64,000 nt of DNA from an uncultured Lachnospiraceae bacterium (GTDB lineage: Bacteria > Bacillota > Clostridia > Lachnospirales > Lachnospiraceae). A program made the position numbers and the translations under genes. The notes beneath the pieces are model-generated. The model made no database searches. It saw only the letters and a list, made by a program, of their open reading frames with translations, and was not told where the DNA came from. Numbering within the stretch: the stretch's first letter is position 1; each line of letters begins with the position of its first letter. Location: contig URPH01000002.1 of the NCBI GenBank assembly GCA_900549665.1, positions 62,001 through 126,000 on the forward strand, in the 5' to 3' direction. Below, in pieces: positions 15,767-25,474 of this stretch.

Positions 15767-16582
15767 TTAATCGTTAAATTTTTTATTTAGTATTTCCAGA
15801 AAGCTGACATGACTTAACCGTATAAACTTGGTCACTCTTTCCGATCTGGTAATAAAGACTTCATCGCCGGTTGCCAGAGCTTCGGATATCGCACCATCAA
15901 AATTGACTTCCATATCCTGATTTTCACCATTTCTGCCATTGGGAATCCGGATCATAATCTCATCATCCGCGGAGAGAACAATGCTGCGGGCATTCAGTGT
16001 ATGCGGACAAATCGGTGTCAGCAAAATCATCTTTGCCCTCGGCTCTATGATAGGTCCTCCGGCTGACATATTGTATCCGGTGGAACCGGTCGGTGTAGAA
16101 ACGATCATGCCGTCCGCTTTATAACTATGGAGGAACTGTCCGTTCACATAGATTTCAAAGGCGAGAATATGTAAAGAACCCTTTCTGGTCAGTACAATAT
16201 CATTTAACGCATGGTACACCGCAGGCTGACTGTCTTTTCTGCTAAGTCTGCCGTTAATCATCATACGTTCCTCAATGCTGTATGCATGATTTTTTAATGC
16301 AGCAACCGCCGAATCCATCTGTCCGATTTCGATTTCTGTCATAAAACCCAGATTTCCGAGATTAATACCAAGAAAAGGAATGTCAACATCTGCAAAATCC
16401 GTTGCCGCCTTTAGCAGTGTGCCGTCTCCTCCAAGTACAAAAATACAATCTACATCTTTTTCCATCGGGGCCGGAGCAAGAACACTTTCAATTTCCTGTT
16501 TTTTTAACAGGGAAACCAGATTCCCGGTAACCGAAAGTGATGGATCCTTTGCCGTATTTGTAATAATATATACTTTTTTCAT
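15767..16582 (-). CDS. nadK: NAD kinase
   Basis: Phosphorylates NAD to NADP; 271 residues. The GGDGT motif is in 'FVLGGDGTLLKAATDFA' near residue 50, followed by 'GINLGNLGFMTEIE', and the second conserved block 'PTGSTGYNMSAGGPIIEP' near residue 160. Eight bases separate it from tlyA. The order tlyA-nadK-argR-recN is common in Clostridia. The ribosome site is weak (TAGGT), so translation may be coupled to tlyA. Confidence 0.95.
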   Translation of the reverse strand: MKKVYIITNTAKDPSLSVTGNLVSLLKKQEIESVLAPAPMEKDVDCIFVLGGDGTLLKAATDFADVDIPFLGINLGNLGFMTEIEIGQMDSAVAALKNHAYSIEERMMINGRLSRKDSQPAVYHALNDIVLTRKGSLHILAFEIYVNGQFLHSYKADGMIVSTPTGSTGYNMSAGGPIIEPRAKMILLTPICPHTLNARSIVLSADDEIMIRIPNGRNGENQDMEVNFDGAISEALATGDEVFITRSERVTKFIRLSHVSFLEILNKKFND

Positions 16583-16590
16583 ATAAAAAC

Positions 16591-17400
16591 CTACTTGTGT
16601 GCGAGTGCCTGTTCGGAGGCCGAAACAACAGCATCTATTTCTTCCAGTTTTGGCATGACAGGAGTATCCGATGAATTCTTAAGCCACAGCAGATACTCGA
16701 TATTTCCTTCCGGTCCCTTGATCGGTGAATAATCAAGTCCCATGATTTCAAAGCCGATGGATGCCGCAAAGCTTTCGATATTGACAATCACTTCTTTATG
16801 CACCTTAGGATCCGTGACAACACCTTTTTTGCCGACCTTTTCTCTTCCTGCTTCAAACTGTGGCTTGATCAGACAGATCATATAAGCATCTTTTTTGAGT
16901 AAAGCCTTGGCCGGAGGCAGGATCTTTGTCAGTGAAATAAAGGAAACATCGGTTGCCGCAAAATCAAGCTCCTCCGGAATCTGCTCCTTTGTCACATAAC
17001 GGAAATTGGTCTTTTCCATGCAGATGACCCGCTCATCATTGCGAAGCTTCCAGTCAAGCTGTCCGTGTCCGACATCAACCGCATATATCTTTTTGGCTCC
17101 GTTTTGGAGCATGCAGTCTGTAAAACCACCTGTGGAAGCACCAATGTCAATACATACAAAGTCCTGTACCTGTATCGGAAAAACCTGAAATGCCTTTTCA
17201 AGCTTTAATCCTCCCCTGCTCACATAAGGAAGGGTATTACCTCTTACTTCAATAGAAACCGTATCCTCGAAGACAGAACCGGCTTTATCCTCTTTCTGCC
17301 CTTCCACATATACAATTCCCGACATAATGATCGCTTTTGCTTTTTCCCTGGATGCTGCCAGATTGCGCTTAACCAAAAGCACATCTAATCTTTCTTTCAT
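16591..17400 (-). CDS. tlyA: TlyA-family rRNA 2'-O-methyltransferase (YqxC)
   Basis: 269 residues with an N-terminal S4 RNA-binding domain (residues 1-60, 'ERLDVLLVKRNLAASREKAKAIIMSGIVYVEG') followed by a Rossmann FtsJ/RrmJ-like methyltransferase with 'CIDIGASTGGFTDCMLQNGAKKIYAVDVG' as SAM site. Family members 2'-O-methylate cytidines in 16S and/or 23S rRNA; older databases call it haemolysin A. Sits between dxs and nadK, as YqxC does in Bacillus. Confidence 0.92.
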   Translation of the reverse strand: MKERLDVLLVKRNLAASREKAKAIIMSGIVYVEGQKEDKAGSVFEDTVSIEVRGNTLPYVSRGGLKLEKAFQVFPIQVQDFVCIDIGASTGGFTDCMLQNGAKKIYAVDVGHGQLDWKLRNDERVICMEKTNFRYVTKEQIPEELDFAATDVSFISLTKILPPAKALLKKDAYMICLIKPQFEAGREKVGKKGVVTDPKVHKEVIVNIESFAASIGFEIMGLDYSPIKGPEGNIEYLLWLKNSSDTPVMPKLEEIDAVVSASEQALAHK

Positions 17401-17430
17401 AGATCTTCTCTTTTACTGTTTTCTATAATT

Positions 17431-19311
17431 TTATCGTTTTTCATTTTTATATTGATTCCATGCCGCGCTGACGGTATCGGCAATGGTTTCTGCGTCAATG
17501 CCGACTTCTTTCTTTAACAGATCGACATTGCCATGCTCTACATAAGAATCCGGCAGGGCAACCGGTAAAACCCTGATGCCCGGATAGGTTTGCTGAACAT
17601 AGGATAATACATGCTCACCAAATCCTCCACACAGGACATTTTCTTCCATGGTAACGATCATCCGGTGATCCTTTAACAGGGTATCCACCATATCCGTATC
17701 AATCGGCTTTACAAATCTTGCATTGACGATCGTTGCATCAATGCCTTCCCTTTGTAACAGCTCATCCACAAAAAGTGCAGTCTGTACCATGCTGCCGACC
17801 GCAAGCAATGCGATATCCTTTCCTTTTTTCAAAAGCTCCGCCCTTCCGTACTCGATCGGCGCGCGCTGCTCCTTCATGCTGTCACATGCAACACCTCTTG
17901 GATATCGCACGGCAATCGGGCCGTCAAAATCAACCGCAAACTTTAACATATCGGAAAGCTCCCATTTATTTTTGGGCGCCATGATATGCATATTGGGGAT
18001 ACCGGATAAATAAGACAGATCAAAAATGCCCTGATGTGTCTCTCCATCACTTCCTACAAGTCCGGCTCTGTCGATCGCAAATATAACCGGCAGATTCTGG
18101 ATGCAGACATCATGAATGATCTGGTCATAAGCACGCTGTAAAAAAGAGGAGTAAATGGCTACGATCGGCTTCAGACCGCCGGCTGCCAATCCTGCTGCAA
18201 ACGTGACCGCATGCTCTTCTGCAATTCCAACATCAAAAAAACGATCGGGATACTTAATGGAAAAACGTTTCAGTCCTGTCCCATCCGGCATGGCCGCCGT
18301 AATAGCCACAATCCGGTCATCCTTTTCAGCCAGTTTATTGACAACCGTTGCAAAAACATCGGTATAGGTTGCCAGCTCTTTTTGCTTTTTGGGAATGCCT
18401 GTCTCAATATCAAACGGCTCCGCCCCATGAAAACGGGACGGGTGCTTTCTGGCAGGCTCATATCCCTTGCCCTTCTGGGTAAGCACATGTACCAAAACTG
18501 CATTTTTCACACTTTTAGCTTCATTAAGCACCTTTTTAAGCGCACGGATATCATGCCCGTCCACAGGTCCCAGATATGTAATTCCCATATCTTCAAAAAA
18601 CATGCCGGGAATCACCAGCTGCTTGATACTGTTTTTTACATTCTGGATACTTCTTACTACCTTCTGGCTCTTTTTAGAGCCATCCTTTAATCCATAGTAA
18701 ATACTGTCTTTTAATTCCAGATATTTCTGGTTCGTCCTGATACCATTCAGATAATTGGAAATACCACCGATATTTTCTGCGATCGACATATTGTTATCAT
18801 TGAGCACAATAATAAAATTGGAACCCATGCGGGATGCATTGTTTAATGCTTCATATGCCATACCGCCTGTCAAAGATCCGTCACCAATGACAGAAACAAC
18901 CTTGTAATCCTTGTGCTGGATATCTCTTGCCTTGACAAGCCCCAGTCCTGCTGAAATAGATGTAGAGCTGTGCCCTGTGTCAAATGCATCGCACCGGCTT
19001 TCCTTCCTCTTGGGGAAGCCGCTCATACCGCCAAACTTACGCAGGGTATCAAAGCCGTCGCGCCTTCCGGTCAGAAGCTTGTGCGTATAGGACTGATGTC
19101 CCACATCCCAGATAATCTTATCCTCCGGCAGATCCAGCACCAGATGGAGTGCCATGGTAAGCTCAACCGTACCCAGGTTAGAACCCAGATGGCCACCGTT
19201 TTCACTGATCTTTTCAATCAGGAAGGAACGGATCTCCTCTGCCAACTGCTTATAGTCCTTCGGATCAATTTTTTTGATATCATTTTCTTTTTGTATTTTA
19301 TCCAAAATCAT
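17431..19311 (-). CDS. dxs: 1-deoxy-D-xylulose-5-phosphate synthase
   Basis: First and committed step of the MEP isoprenoid pathway, condensing pyruvate and glyceraldehyde 3-phosphate with thiamine diphosphate. 626 residues. The ThDP motif is 'GDGSLTGGMAYEALNNASRM...NDNNMSI' near residue 145; the transketolase pyrimidine domain follows ('VGIAEEHAVTFAAGLAAGG'). ATG 19311 is chosen over GTG 19323 because it gives the usual family N-terminus MILDKIQ. It follows ispA with only 12 bases between. dxr, ispA, uppS and dxs all lie within this window. Confidence 0.96.
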   Translation of the reverse strand: MILDKIQKENDIKKIDPKDYKQLAEEIRSFLIEKISENGGHLGSNLGTVELTMALHLVLDLPEDKIIWDVGHQSYTHKLLTGRRDGFDTLRKFGGMSGFPKRKESRCDAFDTGHSSTSISAGLGLVKARDIQHKDYKVVSVIGDGSLTGGMAYEALNNASRMGSNFIIVLNDNNMSIAENIGGISNYLNGIRTNQKYLELKDSIYYGLKDGSKKSQKVVRSIQNVKNSIKQLVIPGMFFEDMGITYLGPVDGHDIRALKKVLNEAKSVKNAVLVHVLTQKGKGYEPARKHPSRFHGAEPFDIETGIPKKQKELATYTDVFATVVNKLAEKDDRIVAITAAMPDGTGLKRFSIKYPDRFFDVGIAEEHAVTFAAGLAAGGLKPIVAIYSSFLQRAYDQIIHDVCIQNLPVIFAIDRAGLVGSDGETHQGIFDLSYLSGIPNMHIMAPKNKWELSDMLKFAVDFDGPIAVRYPRGVACDSMKEQRAPIEYGRAELLKKGKDIALLAVGSMVQTALFVDELLQREGIDATIVNARFVKPIDTDMVDTLLKDHRMIVTMEENVLCGGFGEHVLSYVQQTYPGIRVLPVALPDSYVEHGNVDLLKKEVGIDAETIADTVSAAWNQYKNEKR

Positions 19312-19323
19312 TGTAATCACCAA

Positions 19324-20217
19324 TTAACTGCGTCTTGCTACTAAAGACATGACTAACTCTTCCAAAAATTCATTTCTCTGCGGTACATTTTTCAAAATAT
19401 CAACAGCCTCTTTGGACAATCTTTCCACATCTTCTTTGGACTTGTCCATACCCTCTAATGACAGATAGGTAGCCTTTTGATTTTTTTCATCGCTGCCGAT
19501 CGGCTTGCCAAGCTCTTCAAAAGAACCGGTAGCATCCAGAATATCATCCTGGATCTGGAAAGCCAGACCGATATTGGAGCCAACCTTTTCCATCATGGCA
19601 ATCTGTTCATCGTTAGCACCTGCTAACGCAGCTCCACACATCAGGGCACATTCGATCAGGGCTGCCGTCTTATTTTCGTGAATAAATAAAATATCGGAAA
19701 GTCCCATATCGGCATTGTTGTTTTCATTGACAACATCTACACTCTGACCGCCGACCATTCCGAAAATACCGGCCTTTTTTGCAAGAATGCCAAAGGCCCT
19801 TATCATGCCCGGATCAACAGCTGTATCCTGCATAGCTTTTGCTATCGTCTCATAGGCATAATTTAATAAAGCATCGCCTGCAAGGATTGCAATATCCTCA
19901 CCATATACAACATGTGTCGTTTTGCGGCCTCTGCGATACTCATCATTGTCCATTGCCGGAAGATCATCATGCACCAGTGAATAATTGTGTATATATTCAA
20001 GGGCTGCCATAAAGGGATATACCTTTTCATCCTCTTTTCCAAATGACCGGTAAGCTTCCCACATAAGCATCGGTCTTAAGCGTTTTCCGCCTGCCATCAC
20101 GCTGTAGCGCATAGCCCCGATCACCTGCTTTTGCAATCCCTCTTCCTTAGGAAGCATGGAAAAAATAATCTCCTCGATCTGCTGTACCCGGTTTGTAATC
20201 TCTTCTTTAAAGTTCAT
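19324..20217 (-). CDS. ispA: Polyprenyl (geranyl/farnesyl) diphosphate synthase
   Basis: Chain-length elongation of isoprenoids from IPP and DMAPP; 297 residues, all-helical. First Asp-rich motif 'DDLPAMDND' and second 'QIQDDILDATG'. Residues before the first motif, 'YIHNYSLVHDDLPAMD', are typical of the IspA type. The start at 20217 is fixed by GGAG 6 bases upstream; it overlaps the xseB 3' end by 11 bases, giving coupling. Upstream of dxs in the conserved xseA-xseB-ispA-dxs cluster. Confidence 0.94.
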   Translation of the reverse strand: MNFKEEITNRVQQIEEIIFSMLPKEEGLQKQVIGAMRYSVMAGGKRLRPMLMWEAYRSFGKEDEKVYPFMAALEYIHNYSLVHDDLPAMDNDEYRRGRKTTHVVYGEDIAILAGDALLNYAYETIAKAMQDTAVDPGMIRAFGILAKKAGIFGMVGGQSVDVVNENNNADMGLSDILFIHENKTAALIECALMCGAALAGANDEQIAMMEKVGSNIGLAFQIQDDILDATGSFEELGKPIGSDEKNQKATYLSLEGMDKSKEDVERLSKEAVDILKNVPQRNEFLEELVMSLVARRS

Positions 20218-20419
20218 CTGTTTCTCCATTCTCACGTATCAGCATTACCTTTTTTTCTACCGCGATAATTGCCTCATGACATGATTTGATATAGTTCATA
20301 CCTTCTTCATAAGCGGAAAGTGCCTGCTCCAATGGAATATCATCCCGCTCAAGCAGTTCAATCTGTTCTTCTATTTTCTGAAACATTTCATCTACATTTA
20401 GTTTCTTTTTTGCCGCCAT
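20207..20419 (-). CDS. xseB: Exodeoxyribonuclease VII small subunit
   Basis: 70 residues, two helices with the conserved 'MFQKIEEQIELLERDDIPLEQALSAYEEGMNYIKSC' core. Partner of XseA in the single-strand-specific exonuclease VII. AGAGG precedes the ATG. Follows xseA after 69 bases. Confidence 0.94.
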   Translation of the reverse strand: MAAKKKLNVDEMFQKIEEQIELLERDDIPLEQALSAYEEGMNYIKSCHEAIIAVEKKVMLIRENGETDEL

Positions 20420-20488
20420 TTTTATTCCTCTCTGATCCGGTCATATCGACAAACCGGTCATATCCATGTCCGGTCATAGTTTTCATTT

Positions 20489-21781
20489 TCAGCTCTGTGC
20501 CTTCAGATATCCATCATCCTTTTTTATCCCGGTAACGGAAGCCGTTGCACATCCATCCAGATAATGTAAAAATATTTTTTCTCCGGGCGCTAAGTCTGAA
20601 ACTCCGGTTATCTTTTCTCCTGCCTCATTTTTGACAAATGCATATCCGCCCGAAAGCTTTTTGAGCGGGGAAACGGCATCCATCCTGCCGCTTAAAAGCG
20701 TGAACTGTTGTTTATAAAGCTGCCATTTTCTGTCAAAGCCATACGGAAGCATCTGTGAATCGTGATCCAATCTCTGCGTTGCCTGAAGGATACGCCGGTC
20801 CATATATTGGATGAGAAGCTTTTCACTGTGTACAAGCTTAAGCCGTTGCTCTTTTAATTTATTTTTGGGTGACAGGGAAAGAACCTGCCGTTGTTTCTGC
20901 TCCAGCTGATTTTGTAAAAATCTGAGCTTTCTTTGAATGATCTGGTAATACCGCTCTTCATAGGTCTCAAACTGTAAAAATACCTCGCGGATATCCTTTG
21001 TCACGGCAACTGCCGCCGCAGTCGGTGTAGATACCCTCATATCAGCTACCAGATCAGATATGGATACCTGTTGTTCATGTCCGATGGCAGATACGATCGG
21101 GATCGGACAGTTGAAAACAGCATCCGCCACCATCCGTTCATTGAAAGCCCAAAGATCTTCTGTTGAGCCACCGCCCCTTGCAAGGATAATCACATCAACA
21201 TTCCTGCCTTGGAGAGTATCGATTCCGCGTACAATACTAAGCGGAGCCTGTTCCCCCTGTACATAGGCCGGATATACCAGAATCTCTATAAAAGGATTGC
21301 GTCTGGTCGCATTTTCGACAATATCATGCACTGCTTCTCCGGGGTAGGCTGCCACAACACCGATCCGGTTGATATAATCCGGCAGCTTTTGCTTGTAACA
21401 TGCATCAAACATTCCCATTTCTTCAAGCTCGGCTTTTAATTTTTCAAAAGCCTCATTGATCCTGCCGGCTCCGGCCTGATAAATTTCCATGACCTTTAAT
21501 TTGTAGGAACCGCCCTTTTCATAGAGGTCCACACTGCAGCCGACAATGACCTCATCCCCATCCTTTAAGCGGAAATGAAGCCCCTTTTTCTGATAGCCGG
21601 AAAACATGGCGCACTGAATGATAGAAGTCCGGTCCTTTAATGTAAAATAAAGGTGACCCGAGGAATGATATTTCACATTGCTCGCTTCACCCTTTACATA
21701 TAAGGACTTTAATAATATGTCATTGACAATCATATCCTTCAGATATGCATTTACCCATGAAACGGAATAAACATTTTTCAT
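20489..21781 (-). CDS. xseA: Exodeoxyribonuclease VII large subunit
   Basis: 430 residues. N-terminal OB domain (about 5-100, 'GEASNVKYHSSGHLYFTLKDRTSIIQCAMF') and a catalytic region with 'LARGGGSTEDLWAFNERMVADAVFNCPIPIVSAIGHE', the signature of the family, followed by a coiled-coil segment (about 270-350) that binds XseB. Start 21781 is selected by AGAGG 6 bases upstream; the ATG two codons earlier abuts it. folD, which precedes xseA in Bacillus, is absent here. Confidence 0.95.
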   Translation of the reverse strand: MKNVYSVSWVNAYLKDMIVNDILLKSLYVKGEASNVKYHSSGHLYFTLKDRTSIIQCAMFSGYQKKGLHFRLKDGDEVIVGCSVDLYEKGGSYKLKVMEIYQAGAGRINEAFEKLKAELEEMGMFDACYKQKLPDYINRIGVVAAYPGEAVHDIVENATRRNPFIEILVYPAYVQGEQAPLSIVRGIDTLQGRNVDVIILARGGGSTEDLWAFNERMVADAVFNCPIPIVSAIGHEQQVSISDLVADMRVSTPTAAAVAVTKDIREVFLQFETYEERYYQIIQRKLRFLQNQLEQKQRQVLSLSPKNKLKEQRLKLVHSEKLLIQYMDRRILQATQRLDHDSQMLPYGFDRKWQLYKQQFTLLSGRMDAVSPLKKLSGGYAFVKNEAGEKITGVSDLAPGEKIFLHYLDGCATASVTGIKKDDGYLKAQS

Positions 21782-21790
21782 GATCATCCT

Positions 21791-22189
21791 CTAATTTGCA
21801 AATTTAGCTAAAATGCCGTTAATAAAGGATGGTGATTCATCCTGTCCGAATTTTTTTGCAATCTCAACAGCTTCATTGATCGCAACAGAGGTCGGAACCT
21901 TGTCATCATACAGAATTTCAAAAAGCGCAAGCCTTAAGATGGCTAAGTCCACCTTTCCCATACGGGTGGTGGTCCATCCGGTTGCCTTTTCATTGATCAT
22001 CTGATCGAGTTCATCAATCTTATCTACAATCGCTTCATATTTTTTCTGAATTTCTTCCTGTGCTTCCGGATCTGCCGATTCATCTGCATCAAAAAAAAGT
22101 CTGACCTGCTCCGGCATATCCTCCGGACTGTTGAATTCAACTCGAAACAGGAGCTTAAATATCTGTATTCTTAAATTTCTTCTGGTCAT
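21791..22189 (-). CDS. nusB: Transcription antitermination factor NusB
   Basis: 132 residues, all-helical NusB fold with 'RIQIFKLLFRVEF' at the start, 'VDLAILRLALFEILYDDKVPTSVAINEAVEIAKKFG' and ending 'FINGILAKFAN'. Binds boxA RNA with NusE (S10) and supports rRNA antitermination. Sits between the Asp23-type gene and xseA, the same position as yqhY-nusB in Bacillus. Confidence 0.96.
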   Translation of the reverse strand: MTRRNLRIQIFKLLFRVEFNSPEDMPEQVRLFFDADESADPEAQEEIQKKYEAIVDKIDELDQMINEKATGWTTTRMGKVDLAILRLALFEILYDDKVPTSVAINEAVEIAKKFGQDESPSFINGILAKFAN

Positions 22190-22206
22190 TCGTATGTCCT
22201 CGGTAT

Positions 22207-22587
22207 TCAGTCTTTCATATTGATACCGCCAATGCGGATATTGACAATGTCTACAGTAAGACCTGTCATGCTTTCGATCGCTGCCTTTACTTTATTTTGT
22301 ACGCTCTGGCAGGTTTCCGGGATATTGTATCCGTAATCGATCATAATAGCCAGGTCAACATTAACCTTGCCATCAACAACCATAACCTTAACACCCTTTG
22401 TAAGCTTTTTGACACCGACACGGCTCATCAGCTCATTGGTGATATTGCCCACCATGGATGCCACTCCGTCCACTTCGGTTGCTGCAATGGAAGCAATCAT
22501 GGCTACCACGTCATCTGCGATTGAAACAATTCCATCATTTCCATTGCTTTTTAAGGTATAAGCTTCTCTTTCAAACTCTTTTTCCAT
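22207..22587 (-). CDS. Asp23/Gls24 family protein (YqhY-like)
   Basis: 126 residues with the DUF322 core: 'GIVSIADDVVAMIASIAATEVDGVASM' and 'VMVVDGKVNVDLAIMIDYGYNIPETCQSVQNKVKAAIESMTGLTVDIVNIRIGGI'. A small cytoplasmic membrane-associated family; in Bacillus the yqhY product relates to fatty-acid synthesis control with neighbouring accBC, which are absent here. AAAGGAG lies before the ATG. Located directly upstream of nusB. Confidence 0.88.
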   Translation of the reverse strand: MEKEFEREAYTLKSNGNDGIVSIADDVVAMIASIAATEVDGVASMVGNITNELMSRVGVKKLTKGVKVMVVDGKVNVDLAIMIDYGYNIPETCQSVQNKVKAAIESMTGLTVDIVNIRIGGINMKD

Positions 22588-22668
22588 AAGAAACTCCTTT
22601 CGTCCATATCTATTTCATATACTTTAATTCTGTTTACAACTTTATACATGATTATAACAAAAAAACGC

Positions 22669-23847
22669 TTAATTGAAAAGCCAAAAACAAAATGTATTGG
22701 AGATGTCATCGACTGCATAGGTAATGCTGTCTTCCGCATCCAGATAATCAAATGCATGCTGTTCATCCACAAGATACCGGAATATATCATTGTAGACTGC
22801 GTCATTGGCACATTTGAAGCGTACCGTCTGCTCTCCGCTTTCATAACCCCTGTCAAAAACAGACTGCAGCTGTTCCGGATCAAGTCCGCTTATATAGAGG
22901 TTTTCATGAATATAATAATTGCAGTCTTTTGCAACGCATTCAGGCAGGGCAACCGGATTTTGGGCAACATGCGTCTGATTCAATGTAGCAGAATCCACCA
23001 TGAAATAATCATAATTGACCGGATTGGCATCCTGATACCGGCTGTCTTTAAAGTCCGAATCGCCCCAGGTCGTATCCAGATAATACCATGCACCGTCTGC
23101 CTTGACCAGATTCCATGCATGCGATTCTCCATCGGCACTTCCGTTTACAACAACCGATTCCACCCCAAGTCTGTTTAAAAGAAGCTGGGTAGCCTTGGCA
23201 TAGCCGTTACAGACGGACTGGTGAAACAAAAAGACCGAAAGCACATTTTGATTGTCCCTGCAGTTCATCACATAATCCGTATTGATGATCAGGGTATCAA
23301 AGACATATCTGACCTTGTCATAATCCGAACCATCAACCGGTGCATTGGCAATCAGTTCAGAAATGGCAGTCTCCAGCTGTTCATTGTACTGTGCTGTCAA
23401 TTCCTCGTCATAAATATAATTGGCATGAAAAGAAATGGCAACGATTTCATCATCTCTGGTCCGGGTCGTATACTGGTATCCATCGATATAAAACAATTCC
23501 GGATGGTCATACAGAACACAGTTGAATACCTTGTCCAGCAAATCGTCAGAAAGCGTCGCAACACTGACCTCTGTCCTGTTTAAGACAGCTGAAAGGATTT
23601 GTCCGTACACAATCTGCTCATCTGATGACAGCTGCGAATAACAATAGCCGTTTTCATCTATGGCAACCAAAGCATCCTGCTCATCAGACTCTCCTGTAAT
23701 GTCAGAGTCTACGTTTTCCTGATCCGTTATGTCTGAAAAGGATGAAAATTGTCCTGTCTCCTCATCTGTGAAATCATCCTCACTGCAACCCGGCAGAAAA
23801 AATGCGAGACACAGGCACAACAACAAAATGGCATTTCTTTTTTTCAT
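22669..23847 (-). CDS. Lipoprotein with transglutaminase-like domain
   Basis: 392 residues. Signal peptide with lipobox (FLPGC) places Cys at residue 21, then an acidic linker rich in Asp/Glu (about 22-60). The C-terminal half has a transglutaminase-like core with Cys in 'SVCNGYAKATQLLL', His in 'SHAWNLVK' and Asp in 'YLDTTWGD', so the catalytic triad appears intact. Such extracellular lipoproteins may be proteases or cross-linkers; the substrate is unknown. The start has GGAG 6 bases upstream. It is flanked by prfC and the Asp23-type gene, a location not seen in Bacillus. Confidence 0.78.
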   Translation of the reverse strand: MKKRNAILLLCLCLAFFLPGCSEDDFTDEETGQFSSFSDITDQENVDSDITGESDEQDALVAIDENGYCYSQLSSDEQIVYGQILSAVLNRTEVSVATLSDDLLDKVFNCVLYDHPELFYIDGYQYTTRTRDDEIVAISFHANYIYDEELTAQYNEQLETAISELIANAPVDGSDYDKVRYVFDTLIINTDYVMNCRDNQNVLSVFLFHQSVCNGYAKATQLLLNRLGVESVVVNGSADGESHAWNLVKADGAWYYLDTTWGDSDFKDSRYQDANPVNYDYFMVDSATLNQTHVAQNPVALPECVAKDCNYYIHENLYISGLDPEQLQSVFDRGYESGEQTVRFKCANDAVYNDIFRYLVDEQHAFDYLDAEDSITYAVDDISNTFCFWLFN

Positions 23848-23860
23848 TTAAACTCCAAAT

Positions 23861-25456
23861 TTAATCATTTTTACCAAATTCAGCAAGCTCCAGCCCCTTA
23901 TTGCGGTCCAGAGTCATGCCGATGCTCCATTCATGTGAAAACAAAAGAAGAGGGTTTCCTTTTAAGTCTTTGATCTTCTTCATATCTGAGGTGCCGGAAA
24001 TCTGATTCAGATCCAGATCCTTATTGACGATCCACCGGATAAATTCATAAGGCAGATTTTCCAGCTTGATCTCTACATTGTATTCATTTTCCAGACGGTA
24101 TTTTAAAACATCAAACTGCAGGACACCGACTACCCCCACAATGATCTCTTCCATACCGGTATTAAACTCCTGAAAGATCTGGATGGCACCTTCCTGTGCA
24201 ATCTGTGTAATACCCTTGACAAACTGTTTTCTCTTCATGGTGTCAAGCTGACGCACTCTGGCAAAATGCTCCGGTGCAAATGTCGGAATGCCCTCGTAGC
24301 GGAATTTATCCTTGGGCATGCAGATCGTATCTCCGATGGAAAAGATGCCCGGATCAAATACACCGATGATATCACCGGCATATGCCTCGTCCAAAATCTT
24401 GCGGTCATTGGCCATCAGCTGCTGCGGCTGCGATAAGCGCATAACCTTATTTCCCTGCACATGCTTTACCTCCTGGGACGCATCAAAACGTCCGGAACAG
24501 ATACGCATAAATGCAATACGGTCTCTGTGAGCCTTGTTCATGTTGGCCTGGATCTTGAATACAAAAGCAGAAAAATCATTTTTTACCGGATCGATCAGGC
24601 CGATATCCGCTTTTCTGGGAAGCGGTGTTGTTGTCATCTGTAAGAAATGCTGTAAAAAGATTTCTACACCAAAGTTGGTCAGGGCCGATCCGAAAAATAC
24701 CGGTGTCAGATCTCCGCTCTGGATCAGGTCAAGATCATATTCTGCACTTGCGCCGTCCAACAGCTCGATTTCCTCTGAAAGCTTGTCCCAGGCCTCCTGT
24801 CCGATATGTCCAAGCAGTGCTTTATCATCATCCACGGAAATAACCTGTGTTTCGCCTTCTTTGGTGCCCTTTTGTGTATCGGAATAGGTCACAACACTCC
24901 TGCTCTTTCTGTCATATACCCCCTTGAAGCCCTTACCGGAACCGATCGGCCAGTTGATCGGACAAGTGGCAATTCCCAGCTCCTTTTCAATTTCATCCAA
25001 AAGATCAAAGGTATCATTGGCATCCCTGTCCATCTTGTTGATAAAGGTAAAGATCGGAATGTGGCGCATGACGCATACCTTAAACAATTTTCTGGTCTGC
25101 GCCTCAACACCCTTGGATGCATCAATGACCATGACAGCCGAATCGGCTGCCATCAGGGTACGGTAGGTATCTTCCGAGAAATCCTGATGTCCCGGAGTAT
25201 CCAGAATATTGATACAGTAGTTATCATACTCAAACTGCAATACAGAAGATGTAACGGAAATACCTCTTTCCTTTTCAATCTCCATCCAGTCGGACACCGC
25301 ATGTCTGGCAGTCGCCTTTCCCTTGACACTTCCTGCCAGATTGATAGCTCCGCCGTAAAGCAGGAATTTTTCCGTCAGGGTCGTCTTTCCGGCATCCGGA
25401 TGCGAAATAATGGCAAATGTTCTTCTTCTGTTGATTTCATACTCTAGGTTACTCAC
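23861..25456 (-). CDS. prfC: Peptide chain release factor 3
   Basis: A GTPase that recycles RF1/RF2 from the ribosome; 531 residues. G1 'SHPDAGKTTLTEKFLLYGGAINLAG', G3 'DTPGHQDFSEDTYRTL', G4 'INKMDRD' are all visible, with domains II-III following. RF3 is patchy in Firmicutes. The start is GTG at 25456, set by GGAGG 8 bases upstream; the longer frame starts with an unsupported TTG. deoB lies directly upstream. Confidence 0.94.
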   Translation of the reverse strand: MSNLEYEINRRRTFAIISHPDAGKTTLTEKFLLYGGAINLAGSVKGKATARHAVSDWMEIEKERGISVTSSVLQFEYDNYCINILDTPGHQDFSEDTYRTLMAADSAVMVIDASKGVEAQTRKLFKVCVMRHIPIFTFINKMDRDANDTFDLLDEIEKELGIATCPINWPIGSGKGFKGVYDRKSRSVVTYSDTQKGTKEGETQVISVDDDKALLGHIGQEAWDKLSEEIELLDGASAEYDLDLIQSGDLTPVFFGSALTNFGVEIFLQHFLQMTTTPLPRKADIGLIDPVKNDFSAFVFKIQANMNKAHRDRIAFMRICSGRFDASQEVKHVQGNKVMRLSQPQQLMANDRKILDEAYAGDIIGVFDPGIFSIGDTICMPKDKFRYEGIPTFAPEHFARVRQLDTMKRKQFVKGITQIAQEGAIQIFQEFNTGMEEIIVGVVGVLQFDVLKYRLENEYNVEIKLENLPYEFIRWIVNKDLDLNQISGTSDMKKIKDLKGNPLLLFSHEWSIGMTLDRNKGLELAEFGKND

Positions 25457-25474
25457 AAATGTTTCCTCCAACTG